In this document: positions 43,671 to 52,056 of the stretch, piece by piece | Layout: each line of letters begins with the position of its first letter | Numbering within the stretch: position 1 is the first letter of the stretch | Origin: Pseudomonas sp. LBUM920 | Lineage (GTDB): Bacteria; Pseudomonadota; Gammaproteobacteria; Pseudomonadales; Pseudomonadaceae | Direction: 5' to 3' | Length of the DNA: 64,000 nt | NCBI RefSeq assembly: GCF_003852315.1 | Contig: NZ_CP027762.1 | Location: 3,825,501-3,889,500, forward strand | Notes under the pieces: model-generated | The model's database searches: none | Told to the model about the DNA's origin: nothing | The model's input: the letters and a program-made list of their open reading frames with translations, nothing else | Position numbers and translations under genes: made by a program

Positions 43671-44600
43671 ATGAAGCTCGATGCGAAGCACATGCAGGCG
43701 TTTCTGGCCGTCATCGAAGGTGGCAGCTTCGAAAAGGCAGCCGAATACCTGAAAGTGACTCCGTCAGCCGTCTCACAGCGGATACATGCACTGGAAGCGC
43801 GTCTGGGTAGCTCCGTGGTGGTACGGGGGCGGCCGTGCGAGCCGACTCAGATTGGGAGGAAGTTGATGACTTATCTGCGTCGCGCGACAGTGCTGGAGGA
43901 AGAATTGCTCAACGATATAGCAGGAACTGGCGAGGACTATGTACGGTTGGTAATAGGCGTGAACGGGGACACCTTGAACACATGGTTTTTCCCGGCATTG
44001 GCAGAGACGTTTGTCAGCGAAAAGATTCTCTTGGAGCTCGTGGTCGATGATCAGGACCATACGTATGCCCTGCTGGAAAGTGGGCAAGTCATTGGGTGCA
44101 TAGGCACGCGTCCAGTGCCGATGCGTGGCTGCTTTGCAGAACCGCTAGGGTCGGTTCGCTACCAATTGGTGGCATCGACGGCCTTTCAGGCGCGATGGTT
44201 CCCGTCCGGGCTGACACGCGACGCCGCACGCAGGGCACCGGTGCTTGCCTACTCTCGCAAAGACACATTGCAGTCAGAATTTTTACAGTCGCGTTTGGGC
44301 CTGCATGCAGATGCCTTTCCGAGCCACTACCTGTCGCTGCCCGAAGCGCGCTTTCGGGCGATACGTCATGGCCTCGGCTACGGCATGGTTCCGCAGATGA
44401 AAGCCAGTACCTTGCTTAAAAGTGGAGATCTCGTGGATCTGGTCCCTGGGCATTTCACCGACGTTGCGTTGTATTGGCACGCCTGGGCCTTGCAATCTCC
44501 ACGCATGGAAGCGCTCTCCAAGCATGCAGTAGCTGCCGCCAGGCGCATCTTGAATTTCAAGAGGCAAGAGACATTCGTGGTTGGCACGTCGATCAGATAA
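43671..44600 (+). CDS. argP: LysR-family regulator, ArgP/IciA-like
   Basis: A 309-residue LysR-type regulator. The N-terminal helix-turn-helix reads MQAFLAVIEGGSFEKAAEYL then VTPSAVSQRIHALEARLG. The following SVVVRGRPCEPTQIGRKLM and FRAIRHGLGYGMVPQMKAST stretches are characteristic of the ArgP branch, which senses lysine/arginine and usually controls the exporter gene lysE/argO. No such exporter gene is beside it here, so its target must lie elsewhere or differ. G+C content appears lower than that of the gcd/oprB region. It is divergent from the small lipoprotein gene. Confidence 0.85.
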   Translation: MKLDAKHMQAFLAVIEGGSFEKAAEYLKVTPSAVSQRIHALEARLGSSVVVRGRPCEPTQIGRKLMTYLRRATVLEEELLNDIAGTGEDYVRLVIGVNGDTLNTWFFPALAETFVSEKILLELVVDDQDHTYALLESGQVIGCIGTRPVPMRGCFAEPLGSVRYQLVASTAFQARWFPSGLTRDAARRAPVLAYSRKDTLQSEFLQSRLGLHADAFPSHYLSLPEARFRAIRHGLGYGMVPQMKASTLLKSGDLVDLVPGHFTDVALYWHAWALQSPRMEALSKHAVAAARRILNFKRQETFVVGTSIR

Positions 44601-44870
44601 CACCCTCGCCGTTTCAACCCACACTCATGCAATGGGCAGATAAACGCCTCACTTTCAGGCTCCCATTTATCCAAATCGCCGGATTTGCAGGGTAAACATC
44701 AACGGCGTCTGTGCTGCGGACCACGTACGCCGACCGCCCCGGCCTATAAATCAGCGTGTGAAACCTGACAACCCGTAACTTAAACGATTCAGGCCCAAGG
44801 CGAACCTTTCTCCGCAAACGGGCGTCCGAGCTTAAGCACTGTTGCTTATCGCCCGCTTCGAGGTTCACGT

Positions 44871-45767
44871 TTGAAAGCCGCCATCATCAAAAAATACCGC
44901 TTGGTCATCAAGACCATGGGCTATGTGGGCTGGTCCCTGTTCTGGCTATTGTTGTGGGATGTCGCCGTCACGGTGGATTTCATGCTGTTTCTGACCACCA
45001 AGATCAATCTGCCGCTGATGCCGCTGACATTGCTGGGTTCGGCCCTGGTGGTGCTGATCAGTTTTCGCAACAGCAGCGCCTATAACCGCTGGTGGGAAGC
45101 CCGCACGCTGTGGGGCGCGATGGTGAACAACTCGCGCAGCTTTGCACGCCAGGTACTGACCCTGCTCGACGACCCTGAAGGCGAGGTGAACCCAACCAAG
45201 GCCACGCTGTTGCGCCGCCATGTGGCGTATGTGAATTGCCTGGCGGCGCACCTCAGGGGCAATCCATGCCCGGACGAGGTGCGTGCGTTTATCCCGGCTG
45301 AAGAGTTCGCGCGCAAGGGCGCCACCAATAACTTTGCCAATGACATCCTCACCGGCTCCGCAGCGTTATTGGCGCGTGAATACAAGACTGGGCACCTGGA
45401 CAGCATTCGCCTGGCTCGGTTGGAGTCCACTCTGGTGGACTTGTCCAACGCCCAGGGCGGTATGGAACGCATCGCCAATACGCCGCTGCCCTACCCTTAC
45501 GTGTATTTCCCACGGCTGTTTATCTCGCTGTTCTGCCTGATCGTGCCGGTGGGCCTGGTGGAATCCCTGGGCTGGTTCACGCCGCTGGCGTCGACGGTGG
45601 TGGGCTTTATGCTGCTGGCGATCGAACGCATCGGCACCGACCTGCAAAGCCCGTTTCACTCCAGCGAACACCAGATCCAGATGGAAACCCTCTGCGAGAC
45701 CATCGAGAAAAACCTGCAATCGATGCAGCGTGATGCGTTGGGCGGTGACCGTTTGCTGCACGCGTAG
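44871..45767 (+). CDS. Bestrophin-family ion channel
   Basis: A 298-residue membrane protein of the bestrophin/UPF0187 (YneE) family, which form pentameric anion or cation channels. Typical segments are LMPLTLLGSALVVLISFRNSSAYNRWWEAR (in pieces LISFRNSSAYNRWWEAR) and PYPYVYFPRLFISLFCLIVPVGL, plus the C-terminal IGTDLQSPF. Four hydrophobic helices are evident. Start is TTG at 44871 with GAGG 7 bp upstream; the N-terminus MKAAIIKKYRLVIKTMGYVG fits the family. The 270 bp upstream hold no recognisable gene. Confidence 0.88.
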   Translation: MKAAIIKKYRLVIKTMGYVGWSLFWLLLWDVAVTVDFMLFLTTKINLPLMPLTLLGSALVVLISFRNSSAYNRWWEARTLWGAMVNNSRSFARQVLTLLDDPEGEVNPTKATLLRRHVAYVNCLAAHLRGNPCPDEVRAFIPAEEFARKGATNNFANDILTGSAALLAREYKTGHLDSIRLARLESTLVDLSNAQGGMERIANTPLPYPYVYFPRLFISLFCLIVPVGLVESLGWFTPLASTVVGFMLLAIERIGTDLQSPFHSSEHQIQMETLCETIEKNLQSMQRDALGGDRLLHA

Positions 45768-45846
45768 AACCTATCATTTCTACCAGTGCACCTGACGCGC
45801 AGTTTTGGTTAGCCTGTACCGCACCAATTCCAAGGAGGTACACAGC

Positions 45847-46734
45847 ATGCAGGTTCGCGAAGGTTATGCCGATTTCCGTGGCTATCGGACATGGTTCCGG
45901 GTCACTGGCGATTTGAGTTCAGGGCGCCTGCCCTTGATCATTGCCCACGGCGGCCCGGGCTGCACCCATGACTACGTCGACAGTTTCAAAGACCTGGCCG
46001 CCACTGGCCGCGCGGTGGTGCACTACGATCAGGTCGGCAATGGCCGCTCGACCCACTTACCCGGCGCCTCCGTCGATTTATGGAGCGTGGAGCTGTTCCT
46101 GGCAGAGTTGGACAACTTGGTCGAGCACCTTGAGATCAGTGACTACGCGCTGCTGGGCCAATCCTGGGGCGGCATGCTCGGCGCCGAGCATGCGGTGCGC
46201 CAGCCTGCCGGCTTGAAAGCGTTGATTATTGCCAACTCGCCAGCCTCGATGGATTTGTGGTGCGAAGCAGCAAATGAGCTGCGCCAGGCGCTGCCGCCCG
46301 AGGTACAGGCCACGTTGCTGCGCCATGAAGCCGCCGGCACCACCGACACCGCTGAATACCTCGCCGCGGCGGAGGTGTTTTACGCGCGCCATGTGTGCCG
46401 TACCCTGCCGGTGCCCGCCGAAGTTGAGCGCACCAATGCCGCCATCGAAGAAGACCCCACCGTTTACCACGCGATGAATGGCCCCACTGAGTTCCATGTG
46501 ATCGGCAGCATGCGCAACTGGACGATCATTGATCGGCTGCCGCAGATCCAGGTGCCGACGCTGTTGATCTCCGGCCGCTTCGACGAAGCCACACCGGCCA
46601 CGGTGCAGCCGTTTGCCGACGGCATCAGCGACGTGCGCTGGCAGATTTTCGAGCAGTCCAGCCATATGCCGCATGTTGAAGAGCGTGACGCGTGCATGAC
46701 GTGTGTAGCCGAGTTTCTTGCCTCCCTTGAGTGA
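45847..46734 (+). CDS. Proline iminopeptidase-family alpha/beta hydrolase (S33)
   Basis: A 295-residue cytoplasmic hydrolase. The oxyanion HGGPGCTHDY motif, the nucleophile elbow LLGQSWGGMLGAEHA (Ser), the Asp in LLISGRFDEATP and the His in EQSSHMPHVEE give the full triad. The pattern suits proline iminopeptidase or L-amino-acid amidase, which cut N-terminal residues or amides from small peptides. A strong AAGGAGGT site precedes ATG 45847. The transcript probably ends in the long hairpin at 46791-46910. Confidence 0.88.
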   Translation: MQVREGYADFRGYRTWFRVTGDLSSGRLPLIIAHGGPGCTHDYVDSFKDLAATGRAVVHYDQVGNGRSTHLPGASVDLWSVELFLAELDNLVEHLEISDYALLGQSWGGMLGAEHAVRQPAGLKALIIANSPASMDLWCEAANELRQALPPEVQATLLRHEAAGTTDTAEYLAAAEVFYARHVCRTLPVPAEVERTNAAIEEDPTVYHAMNGPTEFHVIGSMRNWTIIDRLPQIQVPTLLISGRFDEATPATVQPFADGISDVRWQIFEQSSHMPHVEERDACMTCVAEFLASLE

Positions 46735-46790
46735 AAACACAACGCTCTGTGATGGGCAGGCTTTGACTGGCAAGCATCCTTGAAGTGGTC

Positions 46791-46910
46791 AGCAGGCTTG
46801 CCCTGCGTTGGGCTGCGAAGCGGCCCCAATAAAAACACCGCGGTCTGCCAGCCAGAACGCGGTGTTTGTTTTCAGGACTGCTTCGCCGCCCAACGCAGGG
46901 CAAGCCTGCT
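46791..46910. repeat. Nested inverted repeat with terminator-like core
   Basis: Outer arms of 31 bp (46791-46821 and 46880-46910) match with one mismatch; they begin AGCAGGCTTGCCCTGCGTTG. Inside is a 10-bp hairpin AAACACCGCG/CGCGGTGTTT (46833-46867) followed by TGTTTT. It lies between the hydrolase and gcd genes, within a 327-bp gap. The core is likely an intrinsic terminator; the outer arms resemble dispersed repeats. It is a different family from the REP hairpins elsewhere. Confidence 0.8.
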
Positions 46911-47061
46911 CGCCACACAAAGCCTGCTGGGCCCTCCAAGCCGGTTTGCAACAACATCATCCCAAAGGCTGTAAAAGACTATTACCCAGTAGAATGTACT
47001 AACCAGTTACTTATCTTGCTAACATTCGACCTTTAGTCACTCACCTTCGAGTCCTGTCGAC

Positions 47062-49470
47062 ATGAAACGAGCATCCCGCGCCGCTGGCGCCTCACGATAT
47101 CTTCTGCTGGGCCTGGGCATCATCATTGCCCTGCTCGGCGTGGCCCTGGCCGTTGGCGGCGCCAAACTGGTCAGCCTGGGCGGTTCCTGGTACTTCCTGA
47201 TCGGTGGCGTGGCCATGGCCGTTTCCGGCCTGTTGATCGCGCGGCGCAACCCGGCTGGCGCGTGGCTGTTCGCCGCTTTTCTGGTGGGCACGGCTGTCTG
47301 GGCAGTGGCGGACGTAGGGCTGGTGTACTGGCCGCTGTTTTCGCGGCTGTTCATGTTTGCGGTGATCGGCGTGGTGGTGGCGTTGGTGTATCCGTTGCTG
47401 GTGGGCAAGCCCGCTCGCGGCGCGTATGGCATTGCTGCCGTGTTGGCAGTAGGCGTGGCCGTCGCTGCAGGCAACATGTTCGTGGCGCACCCAAGCGTGG
47501 CGCCCACCGGTAAAGGCCCAGGCATCACGCCAGTGGCTGCAGCCGATGCACAAAAAGACTGGGCCCACTACGGCAACACCGAAGGCGGCAGCCGTTTTGC
47601 AGCGCTGGACCAGATCAACCGCGACACCGTCAACAAGCTCAAAGTGGCGTGGACCTACCACACCGGCGACGTTGCCATCAGCGACGGCAACGGTGCCGAA
47701 GACCAACTGACTCCCTTGCAGATCGGCAACAAGGTGTTTATCTGCACGCCGCACAACAACCTGATCGCGCTGGATGCCGACACCGGCAAAGAGCTGTGGA
47801 AGAACGAAGTCAATGCCAAATCGGCGGTGTGGCAGCGTTGCCGTGGCATGGCGTATTTCGACGCCACCGCGCCCCTCGCTCAGCCGACCCAACCCAACAG
47901 CTCGCCGATCATGGCCGCCAGCGTGCCAACCGGTGCGCAATGCCAGCGTCGCCTGCTGACCAACACCATTGATGCACGCCTGATTGCGGTGGATGCCGAC
48001 ACCGGCAAGTTCTGCGAAGACTTCGGCACCCACGGCCAAGTGGACCTGAAAGCCGGCCTGGGCGATGTGCCAGACAGCTACTACCAATTGTCGTCGGCAC
48101 CGTTGATGGCCGGCACCACCGTCGTCGTCGGTGGCCGCGTCGCCGACAACGTACAAACCGACATGCCCGGCGGCGTAATCCGTGGTTTCGACGTGATCAC
48201 CGGCCAAATGCGCTGGGCCTTCGACCCGGGCAATCCCGAAGACAAACAAGCGCCAGCCGCCGGCAGCACCTATGTGCGCAGCACGCCGAACAGCTGGGCG
48301 CCAATGTCATACGACCCGCTGATGAACACGGTTTTTCTGCCGATGGGCAGCTCGTCCACCGACATCTATGGCGTTGAACGTACCCAACTGAATCACAAAT
48401 ACGGCGCCTCGGTGCTGGCGCTGGACGCCTCCACCGGCGCAGAAAAGTGGGTGTACCAGACCGTCCACAATGACCTGTGGGACTTCGACCTGCCGATGCA
48501 GCCGAGCCTGATCGATTTCACCCCACCGGGCAGCGACAAGGCAGTACCGGCTGTGGTGATCGGCACCAAGGCCGGGCAGATCTACGTGCTCGACCGCGCC
48601 ACCGGCAAGCCGCTGACAGACGTCAAGGAAGTGCCGGTCAAGGCCGCGAACATTCCCAACGAGCCGTATTCGTTGACCCAGCCTAAATCGGTGGGCATGC
48701 CGCAGATCGGCGCGCAAACCCTGAACGAATCGGACATGTGGGGCGCCACGCCCTACGACCAATTGCTGTGCCGTATCGACTTCAAGGGCATGCGCTACGA
48801 AGGCCTGTACACCGCGCCGGGCACCGATAAATCGCTGAGTTTTCCGGGCTCGCTGGGCGGCATGAACTGGGGCAGCATTTCCACCGACCCGGTGCACGGT
48901 TTTATCTTCGTCAACGACATGCGCCTGGGCCTGTGGATCCAGATGGTGCCGTCGCAGAACAAGGCCCAGGCCTCGTCCGGTGGCGAAGCGCTGAACACCG
49001 GCATGGGCGCGGTGCCACTCAAGGGCACGCCGTATGCGGTGAACAAAAACCGCTTCCTGTCGGTGGCCGGCATCCCGTGCCAGGCGCCGCCGTTCGGCAC
49101 CCTGACCGCCATCGACATGAAGACCCAGCAGATCGCCTGGCAAGTGCCGGTGGGCACGGTTGAAGACACCGGTCCGCTGGGCGTCCGCATGCACCTGCCG
49201 ATCAAGATTGGCCTGCCGACCCTCGGCGGCACGCTGTCCACCCAAGGCGGCCTGATCTTTATCGCCGGCACCCAGGACTTCTACCTGCGCGCCTTCAACA
49301 GCGGCAACGGCGATGAAGTCTGGAAGGCCCGCCTGCCGGTGGGCAGCCAAGGCGGCCCGATGACCTACGTGTCGCCGAAAACCGGCAAGCAATACATCGT
49401 CATCACCGCCGGCGGCGCGCGCCAGTCCACTGACCGTGGCGACTACGTGATCGCCTACGCCCTGCCATAA
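47062..49470 (+). CDS. gcd: Membrane-bound PQQ-dependent glucose dehydrogenase
   Basis: An 802-residue quinoprotein that oxidises glucose to glucono-lactone in the periplasm and passes electrons to ubiquinone. Residues 1-150 contain five membrane helices (for example YLLLGLGIIIALLGVALAVGG). The rest is the PQQ beta-propeller with DWAHYGNTEGGSRFAALDQI, the active-site Asp in VHNDLWDFDLPMQPSLIDF and C-terminal GGARQSTDRGDYVIAYALP. Length matches E. coli Gcd (796). It is followed by a strong terminator and then oprB. Periplasmic gluconate production also helps solubilise mineral phosphate in soil pseudomonads. Confidence 0.96.
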   Translation: MKRASRAAGASRYLLLGLGIIIALLGVALAVGGAKLVSLGGSWYFLIGGVAMAVSGLLIARRNPAGAWLFAAFLVGTAVWAVADVGLVYWPLFSRLFMFAVIGVVVALVYPLLVGKPARGAYGIAAVLAVGVAVAAGNMFVAHPSVAPTGKGPGITPVAAADAQKDWAHYGNTEGGSRFAALDQINRDTVNKLKVAWTYHTGDVAISDGNGAEDQLTPLQIGNKVFICTPHNNLIALDADTGKELWKNEVNAKSAVWQRCRGMAYFDATAPLAQPTQPNSSPIMAASVPTGAQCQRRLLTNTIDARLIAVDADTGKFCEDFGTHGQVDLKAGLGDVPDSYYQLSSAPLMAGTTVVVGGRVADNVQTDMPGGVIRGFDVITGQMRWAFDPGNPEDKQAPAAGSTYVRSTPNSWAPMSYDPLMNTVFLPMGSSSTDIYGVERTQLNHKYGASVLALDASTGAEKWVYQTVHNDLWDFDLPMQPSLIDFTPPGSDKAVPAVVIGTKAGQIYVLDRATGKPLTDVKEVPVKAANIPNEPYSLTQPKSVGMPQIGAQTLNESDMWGATPYDQLLCRIDFKGMRYEGLYTAPGTDKSLSFPGSLGGMNWGSISTDPVHGFIFVNDMRLGLWIQMVPSQNKAQASSGGEALNTGMGAVPLKGTPYAVNKNRFLSVAGIPCQAPPFGTLTAIDMKTQQIAWQVPVGTVEDTGPLGVRMHLPIKIGLPTLGGTLSTQGGLIFIAGTQDFYLRAFNSGNGDEVWKARLPVGSQGGPMTYVSPKTGKQYIVITAGGARQSTDRGDYVIAYALP

Positions 49471-49480
49471 CCCTGTGTTC

Positions 49481-49511
49481 GCGCGGTGCCGCCCCCGGCA
49501 CCGCGCTTTTT
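49481..49511 (+). terminator. Intrinsic terminator/attenuator between gcd and oprB
   Basis: Perfect 11-bp stem GCGCGGTGCCG/CGGCACCGCGC with a CCCC loop and TTTTT after it. It ends only 16 bp before the oprB ATG, so it sits in the oprB leader. Confidence 0.88.
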
Positions 49512-49527
49512 GTCTGGAAAACCACGC

Positions 49528-50793
49528 ATGACCCCCACTTCTCATTTGCCCCTTGGCCGCCTGGTGCTGGGCCTGGCCTTTGCTGCCGCCCTGCCCGTTC
49601 AAGCCGACGACACCACCCTGACCGGCGACTGGGGCGGCCTGCGCCGTGAACTCGACGAGCAAGGCATCCGCTTCACCGGCGACTACAGCGGCGAAACCGC
49701 CTACAACGCCGACGGCGGCCAACACCGTTCGGCGCGCTACTCGCAAAACATCAAGCTTGGCGTGCAGTTCGACCTGGGCAAGCTCTACGGCCTGAACAAT
49801 GGCGACCGCATCCAGCTGACCATCAACGACCGGCGCGGCAACAGCGCCTCCGAAGACCTGGTGGGCAACCGTCTGCCGATCCAGGAAAACTACGGCGGCC
49901 TCTACACCCGCCTCACCGAATTGAGCTACGAACGCACGCTGTTCACCCCCGCGCTGAACGTCAAGCTTGGCTACATGGCCATGGGCAACGACCTCGGCGG
50001 CCTCGACAGCGGCATCCTGTGCAACTTCATGAACGCCGGTTTCTGCGGGCACCCGCTGAACATGTCCGGCGGCAGTGGCTGGGCCAACTACCCCAACGCA
50101 CACCTGGGCGCACGGGTGAAATACGACTTTTCGCCGGCGTGGCAACTGCGCGTGGCGGCGTTCAATGTCGACCCGTCGAGCAACGGCAATTCCAGCCGCG
50201 CCTGGCACTTGGGGCCCAAGCACACCACCGGCACCGTGGTGCCTATCGAGCTGGTCTACAAACACGCGGGCACGCTGCCGGGCGAATACAAGCTGGGGTA
50301 TTACTACGACAGCTCCGATGTGAAACGCATCGGCAGCAATAAAACCGTCAGCGGTCGCGGCGGTCACTACCTGCTGGTCGACCAGGCCGTGTGGTCGTCC
50401 AGCACATCCGCCGGTCGCGTGCTGCACGCCTTCGGCCAATACTCGGCCGCCAGTGAGGCCGCCTCGCCGTTCAGCAAGTGGTATGGCGCGGGCGTGGTGC
50501 TGTACAAACCGTTCGAAGGCCGCCCGCGCGACACCGTCGCCCTGGGTTACGGCCGCGCGGTGCCGAACCCGCGCAGTCGCGACGTGCAGGAACTGGCAGC
50601 GTTCAACGCGGGGACCGACTATCCGAACCTGAACAATGCCGAGCAGTTGATCGAACTCAGTTATGGCTACCAGGCCACGCCGTGGCTGACGTTGCGTCCG
50701 GATGTGCAATACATCATTGAGCCGGGGGCGTTTTCGGGTACAGAGATCGACAATGCACTGGTGGTGGGCTTGCAGGTCAAGGCAGTGTTCTAA
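49528..50793 (+). CDS. oprB: Carbohydrate-selective porin OprB
   Basis: A 421-residue outer-membrane porin. The Sec signal MTPTSHLPLGRLVLGLAFAA ends at VQA/DD near residue 26. The mature start LTGDWGGLRRELDEQGIRFTGDYSGETAYN (in pieces TGDWGGLRRELDEQGI) is the OprB hallmark, and the protein ends in a beta-strand with terminal Phe (VGLQVKAVF) for BAM recognition. It forms the glucose/sugar entry pore that supplies Gcd. Start ATG 49528 gives the proper signal peptide. The terminator hairpin just upstream suggests it is read by a fraction of gcd transcripts or has its own control. Confidence 0.93.
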   Translation: MTPTSHLPLGRLVLGLAFAAALPVQADDTTLTGDWGGLRRELDEQGIRFTGDYSGETAYNADGGQHRSARYSQNIKLGVQFDLGKLYGLNNGDRIQLTINDRRGNSASEDLVGNRLPIQENYGGLYTRLTELSYERTLFTPALNVKLGYMAMGNDLGGLDSGILCNFMNAGFCGHPLNMSGGSGWANYPNAHLGARVKYDFSPAWQLRVAAFNVDPSSNGNSSRAWHLGPKHTTGTVVPIELVYKHAGTLPGEYKLGYYYDSSDVKRIGSNKTVSGRGGHYLLVDQAVWSSSTSAGRVLHAFGQYSAASEAASPFSKWYGAGVVLYKPFEGRPRDTVALGYGRAVPNPRSRDVQELAAFNAGTDYPNLNNAEQLIELSYGYQATPWLTLRPDVQYIIEPGAFSGTEIDNALVVGLQVKAVF

Positions 50794-50830
50794 GCCGCGC
50801 CGTTCAGCCACAAAACGCCGCCGGTACCGC

Positions 50831-51925
50831 ATGCCCAAGGCCCGCTCCCACATTCGAACTTTTGCTGACGCAAAAACCACCGCCCGAACACGGTAAAAAA
50901 TGTGGGAGCTGGCTTGCCTGCGATAGCGGTAAACCAGCGCCCAACAGGCTGACCGTCACGCCCTCATCGCGGGCAAGCCCGCTCCCACATTGATCTTTCG
51001 CTGACGCAAAAACCACCACCCGAACACGGTAAAAAATGTGGGAGCTGGCTTGCCTGCGATAACGGTAGACCAGTCCCCAACAGCTTGACTGACACACCCA
51101 CATCGCGGGCAAGCCCACTCCCACATTGATCTTTTGCTGACGCAAAAACCACCACCCGAACACGGTAAAAAATGTGGGAGCTGGCTTGCCTGCGATGGCG
51201 GTGGACCAGTGCCCAACAGGCTGACCGTCACACCCTCATCGCGGGCAAGCCCACTCCCACATTGATCTTTTGCTGGCGCAAAACCACCGCCTGAACACGG
51301 TAAAAAGATGTGGGAGCTGGCTTGCCTGCGATGGCGGTGGACCAGTCCCCAACAGCTTGACTGACACACCCTCATCGCGGGCAAGCCCGCTCCCACATTG
51401 ATCTTTCGCTGACGCAAAAACCACCACCCGAACACGGTAAAAAATGTGGGAGCTGGCTTGCCTGCGATAGCGGTAGACCAGTCCCCAACAGGCTGACCGT
51501 CACGCCCTCATCGCGGGCAAGCCCGCTTCCACATTGATCTTTTGCTGACGCAAAAACCACCGCCTGAACACGGTAAAAAATGTGGGAGCTGGCTTGCCTG
51601 CGATGGCGGTAGACCAGTGCCCGACAGCTTGACTGACACTCCCTCATCGCGGGCAAGCTCGCTCCCACATTGATCTTTCGCTGACGCAAAAACCACCACC
51701 CGAACACGGTAAAAAATGTGGGAGCTGGCTTGCCTGCGATAGCGGTAGACCAGTCCCCAACAGCTTGACTGACACACCCACATCGCGGGCAAGCCCGCTC
51801 CCACATTGATCTTCTGCTGGCGCAAAACCACCGCCTGAACACGGTAAACAGTGTGGGAGCTGGCTTGCCTGCGATAGCGGTAGATCAGTCGATCTAGTCG
51901 GCGACTGACACGCTGCATTTGCGAA
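50831..51925. repeat. Tandem BIME/REP array, eight units with 136-bp period
   Basis: TGTGGGAGCTGGCTTGCCTG recurs at 50901, 51037, 51173, 51309, 51445, 51581, 51717 and 51852, a spacing of 136 bp except 135 for the last. Each unit has this REP, about 45 bp, an inverted REP (GCGGGCAAGCCCGCTCCCAC) and a 40-bp linker containing CTGACGCAAAAACCACC and CACGGTAAAAAA. A partial unit (50831-50900) precedes, and the last unit decays after about 51890. It separates oprB from the convergent effector-like gene. The open frames inside are by-products of the repeat. Confidence 0.95.
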
Positions 51926-52056
51926 ACAAGCCCTGGCATCAACCGCCTTGGTTAAATTGGGCACCGGTATCGACAAAACCCAGGCCAGGGCTCTGCGCGC
52001 CAAGGCGGTGCTTCAGCTCACCCCTGTTGCGCAACGCAGCAACATTCGCTGCCGAA

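Noticed and set aside
44614..44868. 84-codon minus-strand open frame upstream of the bestrophin gene
   Set aside because: No ribosome site, no recognisable features, and it covers the promoter region of the next gene.
48307..50880. 857-codon open frame on the minus strand
   Set aside because: Antisense to gcd and oprB, both of which have clear families, signals and lengths.
50831..51925. Possible CRISPR array
   Set aside because: The whole 136-bp unit repeats, including the segments between REPs. There are no unique spacers and no cas genes.
50804..52003. Series of overlapping minus-strand open frames with repeated peptides
   Set aside because: They arise from the 136-bp REP array; the unit length is not a multiple of three and no start site is supported.
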